A DNA stretch of 64,000 bases from Cylindrospermum sp. FACHB-282 (GTDB taxonomy: Bacteria; Cyanobacteriota; Cyanobacteriia; Cyanobacteriales; Nostocaceae). This document shows positions 1 through 7,388 of the stretch, one piece after another. Position 1 is the first letter of the stretch, and every line of letters begins with the position of its first letter. Where the stretch lies: the NCBI RefSeq assembly GCF_014697195.1, contig NZ_JACJRJ010000004.1:1-64000 (forward strand), in the 5' to 3' direction. The notes beneath the pieces were generated by a model. That model did no database searches. It was not told where the DNA came from and saw only the letters and a program-made list of their open reading frames with translations. Both the position numbers and the translations under genes were made by a program.

Positions 1-452
1 GACGTAAAAAAGCTATTAAAAAACTTGGTATTCAACACAAAAAAGTATCAGATACCCGCAAGGATTTCCACTTTAAAACTGCAAACAATCTACTCAAAAA
101 GTACGATGTTATTGCTGTAGAAAAATTGAACGTAAAGGGACTTACTAGAACATGGTTGGCAAAAAGTATTAATGATGCCGGTTGGGGACAATTTATAACG
201 ATTCTTTCAAACAAAGCCGAAAATGCTGGTTTAAAAGTGATAGCTGTAAATCCAAACGGTACAAGCCAAGAATGCTCTAGTTGCGATGCCCTGAGCTTGC
301 CGAAGGGTGGTCACAAAGTTAAAAAGCCGCTATCTCAAAGAATGCACAACTGCCCTGTATGTCATGCGAGTTTGTGCAGGGATTTGAACGCGGCTATAAA
401 TATCAAGAACCGTGGGACACACGGTCTTAAAGCTCAATTAATGTCCTCATAG
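1..452 (+). pseudogene. tnpB: IS200/IS605-type TnpB (OrfB), C-terminal part, cut by window edge
   Basis: The reading frame is open from base 3 through the left edge to a TAG at 450-452, so only the C-terminal part (about 149 residues) of a TnpB/OrfB protein is seen. Visible landmarks are the [13 protein letters not shown] region of the RuvC-like core, the zinc finger with CSSC and CPVC pairs, and the final catalytic segment [10 protein letters not shown]. TnpB is the RNA-guided nuclease of IS200/IS605 elements. I cannot see whether the gene is intact to the left, nor whether a TnpA partner exists; it is typed as pseudogene only because it is partial here. Confidence 0.85.
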
Positions 453-500
453 AGGAGTCGTTGAGAAGCCCACACTCACCTGGAAGGGAGTGTGTGGAGT
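440..500 (+). mobile_element. Probable right end of the IS200/IS605 element with subterminal hairpin
   Basis: Just after the tnpB stop, CACACTC (471-477) pairs with GAGTGTG (488-494) around a short loop. IS200/IS605 elements carry such a subterminal hairpin at the right end, and the omegaRNA of TnpB normally overlaps the tnpB 3' end and this hairpin. The exact cleavage point is not determined; a TCAC tetranucleotide lies just beyond the hairpin. Confidence 0.5.
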
Positions 501-515
501 ATGTCACGGGAGAGC

Positions 516-905
516 CTATTTATTTACTAAAGCCACCAGCACACCATTAGGATCACGGACACGGGCGATTGTTTTTCCCCCTGGCTGATTTTTAGGTGCA
601 TCTAGTGGTTTCGCTCCTGCCCCGATTGCTCTTATATAAGCTGTAGCAACATCAGGAGTAATTAAAGATATCTGGATTAATGCTGGTGGTTGTGTGGGAT
701 CATTGGCACGGAAGCCCCCAGGAAATAATGTCTCGGCTTCGCTGGTAGAAGAAAAAGCTAGTGTGGCGCCACCGATTTCGATTTCTGCTGAGATAAACTT
801 GCCTGTTTCTTCGACAGCGCGACGAACTAGACCAAATGCCTTTTCGTAAAACTCAACGGTTTTTACTACGTCATCCACCCAAATAACTGTGTAACCAAGT
901 TTCAT
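516..905 (-). CDS. VOC (glyoxalase/bleomycin resistance/dioxygenase) superfamily protein
   Basis: This 129-residue protein has the paired beta-alpha-beta-beta-beta pattern of the vicinal oxygen chelate fold. It begins MKLGYTVIWVDDVVKTVEFYEKAFG, the usual start of one VOC half, and ends with ARVRDPNGVLVALV, a typical closing strand with DPNG. Size fits a single-module VOC protein that dimerises. The substrate cannot be told from sequence: such proteins may bind drugs, glyoxal adducts or nothing enzymatic. It stands alone, transcribed leftwards, 74 bp downstream of the GAF gene end. Confidence 0.8.
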   Translation of the reverse strand: MKLGYTVIWVDDVVKTVEFYEKAFGLVRRAVEETGKFISAEIEIGGATLAFSSTSEAETLFPGGFRANDPTQPPALIQISLITPDVATAYIRAIGAGAKPLDAPKNQPGGKTIARVRDPNGVLVALVNK

Positions 906-979
906 ATTTATTTTTCCTGATTAAAAAACCAGTGTTGGCAGATACTACTTAACTGTAGGCGATTTAAATGGCCAGTAAC

Positions 980-1561
980 TTAACTTTCGAGGATATTAGA
1001 ATCTGTTGCTAGAGTCTGTGCTGCCATTTGCATCCGTTCTATATCTAAAGCTGACCAAGAACGAGGACTCTGACAGTGATGCGCTACTAGCAATCCCCAC
1101 AATCCCCTCGGTATCAAAATTGGCACTACTAAGTTAGCACGCACCTGTAAACTGCAAAGAAAGTCCCGGTGACAAGGTGCGATAGGTTCTAATTCAATAT
1201 TAGCGATCGCTCTTACCCGTCCTGCCAAATACAAAGCGGCATACTCCTCATTAAAACAATCATCTGCCCCAGTTGAACCGAGTATTGAGAATGCGCGAGA
1301 ACTCAAAGATTCAAAGGTCACTTGTCCCTGCCACTCCCCGTAAAAGTAATACAGAACTACACGGTCAACCTGGAGGGATTCTCTAAGTTTCTGAGTTGTT
1401 TCTCTGATTAACGCATCCCGCTGCATTTTTTGAACAAGCCGGTCGAGCAATCTTTGCAAACCCTCTTCAATATGCCGATTTGGGCTATGTTCCAATCCTG
1501 GATGAGAGTGAATTTGCATAGTTCTCAAGTTACGACTAAGTAAATATTTGCGAATTTCCAT
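980..1561 (-). CDS. Stand-alone cyanobacteriochrome GAF domain, DXCF type
   Basis: The 193-residue protein is essentially one GAF domain (about residues 35-190) with no histidine kinase, GGDEF or methyl-accepting domain. It carries both hallmarks of a DXCF cyanobacteriochrome: the DDCF motif at 100-103 (second cysteine C102) and the canonical bilin-anchoring Cys-His pair at C130-H131, followed by LQVRANLVVPI and WGLLVAHHC, which are signature stretches of the family. By family knowledge it would bind phycocyanobilin or phycoviolobilin and sense blue/green-range light; the colour pair is inference. With no output domain it would have to act through a partner protein. The neighbours (VOC protein, ndhH) give no hint of a pathway. 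Confidence 0.8.
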   Translation of the reverse strand: MEIRKYLLSRNLRTMQIHSHPGLEHSPNRHIEEGLQRLLDRLVQKMQRDALIRETTQKLRESLQVDRVVLYYFYGEWQGQVTFESLSSRAFSILGSTGADDCFNEEYAALYLAGRVRAIANIELEPIAPCHRDFLCSLQVRANLVVPILIPRGLWGLLVAHHCQSPRSWSALDIERMQMAAQTLATDSNILES

Positions 1562-1793
1562 AGTACTCTACTAAAAAAATATGCTGGATTAACAGTGCTA
1601 ATTTAATCCTCTTTAGAGAATCAAAATTTCCTACTTCAAACTGGAAAAATCTGACCTCCTATCCTTTAAAAAAATAAAAATTAAACATGAATAGCTTAAA
1701 TAAATTTGTATTTTAAAATACAAAAATTAAAATTGAGTGATGGGCAATTTTAAATTGCTGATAGCTGGCTGGGCATGGCCCAGCCAATAAAAG
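1562..1793. other. AT-rich intergenic stretch upstream of the GAF gene
   Basis: About 230 bp, strongly AT-rich, separating the GAF gene promoter side from the ndhH 3' end. It holds the GCAATTT/AAATTGC palindrome near 1743-1757 and the GC-rich hairpin listed separately. No open frame of note. Confidence 0.6.
1766..1786 (-). terminator. GC-rich hairpin just after ndhH
   Basis: TGGCTGGGC and GCCCAGCCA form a perfect 9-bp stem with a 3-base loop, only 7 bp beyond the ndhH stop. There is no clear U-run after it on the minus strand, so it may be a 3'-end stabiliser rather than a classic intrinsic terminator. Confidence 0.5.
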
Positions 1794-2978
1794 CTATCTA
1801 TCTACAGATCCCATGATCACGTCAACACTGCCGAGAATGACAACGATATCTGCCACCTTCATCCCCCGTAGTAAATGGGGCACTATCTGGAGGTTGTTGA
1901 AATCTGCTGGGCGAATCTTCCACCGCCAAGGGAAGACATTATCATCACCAACAAGATAAATTCCTAGTTCACCTTTGCCGCTTTCTACACGGGAGTAGAT
2001 TTCGCCCTTGGGAATCTTAAAGGAGGGAGAAACCTTCTTACCGATGTATTGGTAATCAAAAGCATCCCACTCAGATTTTTTCCCAGCCATCATCCGCTTG
2101 GCTTCTAGGTTTTCGTAAGGGCCACCGGGTAGACCTTTAATAGCTTGGCGAAGAATTTTCACTGATTCGCGCATTTCCCGCATCCGCACTACGTAACGGG
2201 CAAAGCAATCACCGGCAGTTTCCCACTGCACATCCCAGTCAAAATCATCATAACATTCATAGTGGTCAACTTTCCGCAAATCCCACTTCACCCCAGAACC
2301 GCGTAACATCGGGCCTGAAAGTCCCCAGTTAATGGCTTCGTCGCGGGTGATGGTGCCAATGCCTTCAACACGGCGTCGGAAGATGGGGTTATCGGTGACT
2401 AAGCGTTCGTACTCATCAATTTTGGGTAATAAGTAGTCGCAGAATTCTAGACACTTGTCTACCCAACCATAGGGTAAATCAACTGCTACACCACCGACGC
2501 GGAAGTAGTTGTTGTTCACCATCCGATAACCTGTGGCGGCTTCCCACAAATCGTAAATCATCTCCCGTTCCCGGAATTGGTAGAAGAAGGGAGTTTGAGC
2601 ACCCACGTCAGCTAGGAATGGGCCAAACCACAGCAAGTGGTTAGCGATGCGGTTGAGTTCCAGCATGATCACGCGGATGTAGCTGGCGCGTTTGGGAACA
2701 GCAACCCCGGCTAGCTTTTCTGGGGCATTGACGGTGACTGCTTCGTTGAACATCCCCGCTGCGTAGTCCCAACGGCTGACGTAGGGGACATACATTACAG
2801 TAGTGCGGTTCTCGGCAATTTTTTCCATTCCCCGGTGTAGGTAGCCAATGACTGGTTCACAGTCAACGACATCCTCGCCATCGAGGGTGACAATTAGCCG
2901 CAGAACCCCGTGCATTGAGGGGTGGTGAGGCCCCATGTTTAGCACCATTGGTTCGGTGCGGGTTTCTAGTCTGGCCAT
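1794..2978 (-). CDS. ndhH: NAD(P)H-quinone oxidoreductase subunit H (NDH-1, 49 kDa subunit)
   Basis: The 394-residue protein is the cyanobacterial NdhH, the NuoD/49-kDa homologue in the peripheral arm of the NDH-1 complex at the thylakoid membrane, active in respiration and cyclic electron flow and in CO2-uptake variants of the complex. It starts [28 protein letters not shown]; the GPHHPSMHG motif lies near the quinone-binding site, and [16 protein letters not shown] and the C-terminal end near DVIMGSVDR are all family hallmarks. Length matches the family. It is a single gene here, as ndhH usually is in cyanobacteria. Confidence 0.97.
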   Translation of the reverse strand: MARLETRTEPMVLNMGPHHPSMHGVLRLIVTLDGEDVVDCEPVIGYLHRGMEKIAENRTTVMYVPYVSRWDYAAGMFNEAVTVNAPEKLAGVAVPKRASYIRVIMLELNRIANHLLWFGPFLADVGAQTPFFYQFREREMIYDLWEAATGYRMVNNNYFRVGGVAVDLPYGWVDKCLEFCDYLLPKIDEYERLVTDNPIFRRRVEGIGTITRDEAINWGLSGPMLRGSGVKWDLRKVDHYECYDDFDWDVQWETAGDCFARYVVRMREMRESVKILRQAIKGLPGGPYENLEAKRMMAGKKSEWDAFDYQYIGKKVSPSFKIPKGEIYSRVESGKGELGIYLVGDDNVFPWRWKIRPADFNNLQIVPHLLRGMKVADIVVILGSVDVIMGSVDR

Positions 2979-3477
2979 AAATTTAGTGTTCTCCCGTTGT
3001 GTTCGCGTAGCTTGCCGAAGGCAACATTTTGAATTGAACCGCTAAGATGCCAACCAGACCCGAATTATCGTGTCTGCCACTCATCAGGTTTGTCGGGGCA
3101 ATCTATATAATCTTGACTCTACAGGGTTATGTTGGAGAGAGGATAGCAGGGTCGGACTTGTAATTGATGTTTCATTTTGTTGCACCTCTTCAATTATTAT
3201 AGGGAAGCTCGATATGCAAGGGCTGGAGGCACAGGATTTTTTTCAGGCGCTAGTGGGGAGAAAGTTTCGCCCTCTTATGCCATGAGTCGGCAGGACTGAA
3301 GACAAGTTATATCAATCTGTTGCTGGTTTATATCTTGGTTAGCAGAATTGTGAGAATTTTTTTAACCAATGATGTTAGTAGGAATTAATAGTTTAAATTT
3401 ATCTTCAAACTAAAGAAATTCTATGGAAGCGAGATTAAGAAATTAAGCTGTTTGCATCTATATTATCAAAAAAATTA
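2979..3477. other. Divergent promoter region between ndhH and rsmH
   Basis: About 500 bp without a convincing gene. It must hold the promoters for ndhH (leftwards) and rsmH (rightwards). A short dispersed-type motif, TTCGCGTAGCTTGCCGAAGG, lies at about 3001-3020. A 71-codon frame at 3070-3285 has no recognisable features and is not called. Confidence 0.55.
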
Positions 3478-4374
3478 ATGATGAAATCAGATTCACAAAT
3501 ACCAATAGATTTAGAAGAGTTTACTTTTTCTCATATTCCGGTTTTGAGTCGGGAGGTAGTTGAGAGTTTGGCGGTGCGTCCTGGTGGGCATTATTTAGAT
3601 GGGACGGTTGGCGGTGGTGGTCACAGTCGCCTAATTTTAGAAGCGGCTGCGGATGTGCGGTTAACGGCGCTTGACCAAGATGAGGATGCTTTGGCGGCAG
3701 CGCAGAAGAATTTGGCTGAGTTTGGGGAACGGGTAAATTTTATTCACAAAAACTTTGCTGAATACGAATTTCCACTGAATACTTATGATGGGATTTTAGC
3801 TGATTTGGGGGTGAGCTCTCACCATTTAGATCACCCGGAGAGGGGTTTTAGCTTTCGGCATACTGCAAATTTGGATATGCGAATGAACCGCCAACAAGGT
3901 TTAACGGCGGCTGATGTGATAAATGAGTGGGATGAGGCGGAATTAGCGGAAATTTTCTTTAAATATGGTGAAGAACGGCTTTCGCGGCGGATTGCGCGGC
4001 GAATTGTGGAAAAACGCCCGTTTACAACGACTACAGAGTTAGCTGAGGCGATCGCATTTTCTGTTCCCCCTAAATACCGTTATGGCAGAATTCACCCCGC
4101 TACCCGCGTTTTTCAAGCTTTGCGAATTGCTGTCAATGATGAGTTAAAATCCCTGGATACCTTGATCGAGAAAGCACCAAACGCCTTGGTTCCCGGTGGC
4201 AGAATTGTGATTATCAGTTTTCACAGTCTGGAAGACCGACCAGTCAAGCATGGTTTAAGAAATTCTCCTTTGTTGCGGGTATTGACAAAAAAGCCAATTC
4301 TTGCATCAGAAGATGAGATTCGCGAAAATGCGCGATCGCGTTCTGCTAAATTGAGAATAGCCGAAAGACAGTAA
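3478..4374 (+). CDS. rsmH: 16S rRNA (cytosine(1402)-N4)-methyltransferase RsmH (MraW)
   Basis: The 298-residue protein carries the RsmH signature: [13 protein letters not shown] at about 20-32, the SAM-binding loop [14 protein letters not shown] at about 41-54, [12 protein letters not shown], and [10 protein letters not shown] near 215. It methylates N4 of C1402 in the P-site region of 16S rRNA. In many bacteria it sits in the dcw cluster, but not here. The start is ATG at 3478, with a second ATG directly after. The last 21 bp around SAKLRIA are repeated about 1.1 kb downstream (see findings). Confidence 0.96.
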   Translation: MMKSDSQIPIDLEEFTFSHIPVLSREVVESLAVRPGGHYLDGTVGGGGHSRLILEAAADVRLTALDQDEDALAAAQKNLAEFGERVNFIHKNFAEYEFPLNTYDGILADLGVSSHHLDHPERGFSFRHTANLDMRMNRQQGLTAADVINEWDEAELAEIFFKYGEERLSRRIARRIVEKRPFTTTTELAEAIAFSVPPKYRYGRIHPATRVFQALRIAVNDELKSLDTLIEKAPNALVPGGRIVIISFHSLEDRPVKHGLRNSPLLRVLTKKPILASEDEIRENARSRSAKLRIAERQ

Positions 4375-4552
4375 TACCAATTCAAAATTCAAAATAGAGC
4401 CTCCGGCACGCTCCGCGAACAAAATTCAAAATTAAGGAAGCTAGATTTAATTTAGATTTCCGAGCTTCTATCTGTCGCCTTCTTTTTCCAAATTGGTATA
4501 AGTTTCCGTTTTTAGCCCCTCTTTCCCTTGATAGAGGATTGAGGGGTGAAGT

Positions 4553-5260
4553 TTACAGGCTATCTGGGTCAATATTTAACTCCCGCAGTTTAGCGGCTAA
4601 TTTTTGCGCCTTTTCCTCCGCTTCCTGTCTTGCTGTTTCCGCAGTTTGTCGTGCTGCTACTTCCTCTTGATGAGTAAGGAGAAACTCACTTGTCGCGGGG
4701 TTGTAAAAACGCAACTTACCCGCTTCTAGTCGCAACTCCAGCCCTAAAACTTCGCTGGATACCGAAAGTGTATTATCTGACAATATATTGGTAGCGATTG
4801 GAAAATAATTCCCGTCAACCAAGCGTAACCCTTGGAGTTGGGGAGTGAGATAATCACCTGTGGGGTCATATTGGAAATATTCACTCACTCCCAAAAAAGC
4901 GTAAATTCCCTTTTTTGCACCTTGGTCTTTGCTGCGAGTGCTTCTTGAGGTAATCTCTAAAACAAAATCAGGGGTTTTATCTTGTTCTTCCCAAGTTTTG
5001 TAAGAACCTCTATCATGTTTGTCTACACCAAACACCACAAATACATCTGGTGCGACAACTGATTCAGGATCTCCTTTTTCATAATAAATAAAGAGATTGC
5101 CAGCGACATATACATCTGGACGACTTTGAAAATAAATCCGTAGCGCAGTTCTGGCATAAGTCAAGTAACTGCATTGGATATCACCTTCAGCCATTGGCTC
5201 TCCGTCCTCTTCTGGGTATTCAATGGGGGTAACTGGGATATATTCAACTGAGGCTGTCAT
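4553..5260 (-). CDS. Uma2-family (DUF820) endonuclease-like protein
   Basis: The 235-residue protein has a PD-(D/E)XK-type nuclease fold as in the large cyanobacterial Uma2 family. Visible pieces are APDVFVVFG (about 76-84) and PDFVLEITSRSTRSKD (about 98-113), which hold the acidic and Glu-X-X residues of the active site. From about residue 190 it ends in an Ala/Glu/Lys-rich coiled coil, a common tail in this family. These genes occur in many copies per genome and their role is unproven; a mobile or defence-like origin has been suggested. It lies alone between rsmH and the padR operon. Confidence 0.85.
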   Translation of the reverse strand: MTASVEYIPVTPIEYPEEDGEPMAEGDIQCSYLTYARTALRIYFQSRPDVYVAGNLFIYYEKGDPESVVAPDVFVVFGVDKHDRGSYKTWEEQDKTPDFVLEITSRSTRSKDQGAKKGIYAFLGVSEYFQYDPTGDYLTPQLQGLRLVDGNYFPIATNILSDNTLSVSSEVLGLELRLEAGKLRFYNPATSEFLLTHQEEVAARQTAETARQEAEEKAQKLAAKLRELNIDPDSL

Positions 5261-5548
5261 GAGGAGTACCTCAAATCAATTAGGGTTAGATTTAATATAG
5301 ACTTCAGATGTAGGTGTTGACAAAAACGATTACTGTGGCAGAGGAAGTTGGTAAAATCTGGTGTTGCTGAATCAAAATATGAAGGTCTCACGCAAAGGCG
5401 CAAAGGCGCAAAGCGAGAAGGAACAGTTCATAGGTTAATTCAGCAATGTCTAAAATTTGCATTCTGCTAAATTGAGAATAGCAGATTTAATTAAAACCTT
5501 GACAGGCTTTTCGGCCTGTCCTACGTTTCATTTGCTCACTTTCGCGAA
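5261..5548. other. Intergenic region with short tandem repeat and an rsmH 3' duplicate
   Basis: Contains the direct repeat AAAGGCGC(AAAGGCGC) at about 5393-5412, a common cyanobacterial dispersed motif, and at 5462-5482 a 21-bp exact copy of the rsmH codons for SAKLRIA. No gene seen. Confidence 0.55.
5488..5520 (-). terminator. Probable terminator of the padR operon
   Basis: GACAGGC (5501-5507) pairs with GCCTGTC (5514-5520) around a 6-base loop. Read on the minus strand the stem is followed by AAGGTTTTAATT, about 30 bp beyond the stop of the last gene of the leftward padR operon. Confidence 0.5.
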
Positions 5549-6100
5549 TCAGAGTAAATCTGAAAGTTTGATTTTCAAAGCAGATATAATCAAAATGATG
5601 GTTTTACCAAGATTATTTAGATTCACCTGCCAACGGGGATAACTTTTGTGCAGCATCTCCCTATTGACTTCGTACAAATCTCCTAACCATTCTTCCCGTC
5701 GTTCGGGGGGAAACAGGTAAGCGATTGGGGAACCTATCCACCGACTAACCCAAGTTTCCCCAGGTTCAGATTTCTTGTATTTGCGTAATCTCTTATTTAA
5801 GAGAGAAAATTTTTCTAGCTTTTCTGCTAATTCTTCTAGGGCTATCAGTTCTTTAGCAACGTTGAGAACTTCTGCTGATTTTAAAGATGCAATATCTAGA
5901 TGTTGCATCCTGAGTTGCAGTTCTCTAATTGTCAGTTCCCAATCGTGATCTTCAAATTCTATTCCTGCTATATTATCAGCTAGGTTGCCAGGTGAGCAGG
6001 TTGGAACGGAAAGACTGGACGGCTTCGAGGGTGGTAACGCCGCTACCTGTAAGTTTATAATACCGTCGTCTTGCTCCACCTCGTTCTTCTCGCGTTTCAT
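5549..6100 (-). CDS. Conserved hypothetical protein downstream of padR, start uncertain
   Basis: The protein-like part is the C-terminal 140 or so residues, ending PPERREEWLGDLYEVNREMLHKSY...LGKTIILIISALKIKLSDLL, with an amphipathic or membrane-associating last helix; a helical, Leu/Glu-rich segment (VAKELIALEELAEKLEKFS) precedes it. The true start is unclear. The frame runs back inside padR; ATG at 6100 gives 183 residues but its first 40 are the shadow of padR, while the first ATG after the padR stop (5908) would cut off apparently conserved sequence (GIEFEDHDWELTIRELQLR). A non-ATG start close to the padR stop or a fused/frameshifted reading is possible. PadR regulators are often paired with a small membrane-linked target; this may be it. 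I do not recognise a function. Confidence 0.6.
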   Translation of the reverse strand: MKREKNEVEQDDGIINLQVAALPPSKPSSLSVPTCSPGNLADNIAGIEFEDHDWELTIRELQLRMQHLDIASLKSAEVLNVAKELIALEELAEKLEKFSLLNKRLRKYKKSEPGETWVSRWIGSPIAYLFPPERREEWLGDLYEVNREMLHKSYPRWQVNLNNLGKTIILIISALKIKLSDLL

Positions 6101-6326
6101 CTCCCCAGCGGGATTCGACCAAGCCTTTCTTTTCGAGAGAATGGAGAACAGGGTAAAGTGTGCCGATACCCATTTGACGCTGACCTCCACTAGCTTCCTC
6201 CATCGCTTGGGGAATTTGTAAACCGTAGAGTTCTTTGTTAAAAAGAGCGAGAAGTACGAGTTCTTCGCGGGGCGAAATTTCGACATTTGTATGGCCTTTG
6301 TTTAATATTTGTGAGTGATTTTTCAT
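5976..6326 (-). CDS. PadR-family transcriptional regulator
   Basis: The winged-helix PadR domain fills the protein: PREELVLLALFNKELYGLQIPQAMEEASGG, then GIGTLYPVLHSLEKKGLVESRWGDETREERGGARRRYYKLTGSG, the typical recognition helix and wing. I chose ATG at 6326 (116 residues, MKNHSQILNKG) rather than the upstream 6398 start, because the extra residues look unlike the family. PadR proteins usually repress a nearby gene and respond to a ligand. The gene overlaps or abuts the next gene downstream and probably forms an operon with it. Confidence 0.88.
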   Translation of the reverse strand: MKNHSQILNKGHTNVEISPREELVLLALFNKELYGLQIPQAMEEASGGQRQMGIGTLYPVLHSLEKKGLVESRWGDETREERGGARRRYYKLTGSGVTTLEAVQSFRSNLLTWQPS

Positions 6327-6398
6327 ACTATGTAAAACTCGAATTTGTGTAATTCTATTTAGACATTTCTCGCTGTTACGACCCCTGAAATGGGGCAA

Positions 6399-6651
6399 CG
6401 AGCATACTCGCTGTTACGACTCCTGTAACAGAGCAGCGGGGCTTTTATCTTAAAATGATTTTATCTTATAAATTTGATAATTGCCAAGTCTAGGGCACAG
6501 ATATTTTTTGCGGGAATTCAGTAATTGACAAATTATGGTTTTGGTGATACGTGAATAATTTAGGCGATCGCTAACCGTAGGCTACACTAAGGCATTCTGA
6601 ACTCAAATATCAGCTATGATCAATATATAAATTTCTATTCACGAACACCTG
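6399..6651. other. Intergenic region between padR and hicBA
   Basis: Contains an imperfect direct repeat of CTCGCTGTTACGAC at about 6371-6384 and 6408-6421, the second forming a CTGTTAC/GTAACAG hairpin (about 6411-6431) close to the padR promoter side. It also carries the promoters for padR and hicBA. Confidence 0.45.
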
Positions 6652-6870
6652 ATGTTAACTACATACACCGCAAAATATACAAAAACTAATAGCGGATATA
6701 TGGGACAAGTGATTGAATGGCAAGAAGTGATTACAGAAGGCGAAACATTAGAAGATTGCAGAGCTTTGTTGCAAGATGCTATAAAAGAGATGATCCTTGC
6801 CTATCGTCAGCAAAATAAAGAAATTCCTACAGGTAGTTCTTTGTTAGAACAGATTCCTGTAGAGGTTTGA
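6652..6870 (+). CDS. hicB: HicB-family antitoxin
   Basis: This 72-residue protein matches the short HicB fold: beta strands TYTAKYTKTNSGYMGQVIEWQEVITEGETLEDCRALLQDAIKEMI, with the typical E-G-E-T motif and helix. It lacks an evident C-terminal DNA-binding (HTH or RHH) domain, so it is the short HicB type. It should neutralise the HicA toxin encoded immediately downstream. The order hicB-hicA is the reverse of the classic E. coli hicAB. Confidence 0.88.
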   Translation: MLTTYTAKYTKTNSGYMGQVIEWQEVITEGETLEDCRALLQDAIKEMILAYRQQNKEIPTGSSLLEQIPVEV

Positions 6871-7061
6871 TTGTGTCAGTCAAACGAAAAGATTTAATTA
6901 AATATTTAGAAGAGAATGGATTTTATTTATTAAGGGAAGGTGGAAATCACTCTATTTATACTAATGAGATAAAAACTATTCCTGTGAAACGACACCGGAC
7001 AATTGATCGCATTACCGCAAATGCAATTTGTAAACAGGCAGATTTATTACCTAGGTTTTAG
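6867..7061 (+). CDS. hicA: HicA-family toxin (mRNA interferase)
   Basis: The 64-residue protein has the double-stranded-RNA-binding-like HicA fold: KRKDLIKYLEENGFYLLREGGNHSIYTN, with the catalytic histidine in GGNHS (H28 counting from the TTG start), then PVKRHRTIDRITANAICKQADL. HicA toxins cleave mRNA and arrest growth unless bound by HicB. The start is either TTG at 6867, overlapping the hicB stop by 4 bp, or GTG at 6873; both imply translational coupling. Confidence 0.88.
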   Translation: MIVSVKRKDLIKYLEENGFYLLREGGNHSIYTNEIKTIPVKRHRTIDRITANAICKQADLLPRF

Positions 7062-7388
7062 GATTCCACCTTGCTCATGAGTTACTGGGAATGGAAGCAA
7101 TTAATTTTTGGGTGTATTTTTTTTGAGGTTCAGCAGCTTTAGCATCTATGCAGCTAGAAAGCAGCTATTAAAGTTTTTATAACAATACCGTCCAATTATA
7201 CAAATACAATACCAAAAAAAAGTCAAGGGGTCAATAGCAATGGCTGAAAAAGCCTAAACTCGTTGAATTATTAAAAATAATTGTCAATAATCTTGAGAAT
7301 ATGGGCTGCTTATTGACCAAACGGAAAGATCACTATTTTCCTAAAATCCAGATTTAAATAATTTATCGCTAATAGCTGTAAGTTGAGA
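7062..7388. other. Intergenic region holding an ABC ATPase gene remnant
   Basis: About 330 bp between hicA and the ABC ATPase gene on the opposite strand. The only coding-like content is the remnant at 7075-7158, listed separately; the rest is AT-rich. Confidence 0.55.
7075..7158 (-). pseudogene. C-terminal remnant of a second peptide-ABC ATPase gene
   Basis: Read on the minus strand this stretch codes for EPQKKYTQKLIASIPSNS followed by TGA. The intact neighbour has [18 protein letters not shown] at the same place near its C-terminus. The DNA identity (7086-7131 against 7436-7481) is broken mainly by changes that keep the amino acid, so this is the tail of a paralogous gene rather than a random repeat. 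Confidence 0.6.

Noticed and set aside
3070-3285. 71-codon frame between ndhH and rsmH
   Set aside because: No ribosome site, no recognisable motif, and it lies in the divergent promoter region.
5457-5642. 61-codon plus-strand frame
   Set aside because: Begins in the rsmH-tail repeat and then runs antisense over the end of the padR-operon gene; it is a shadow plus a duplicated fragment.
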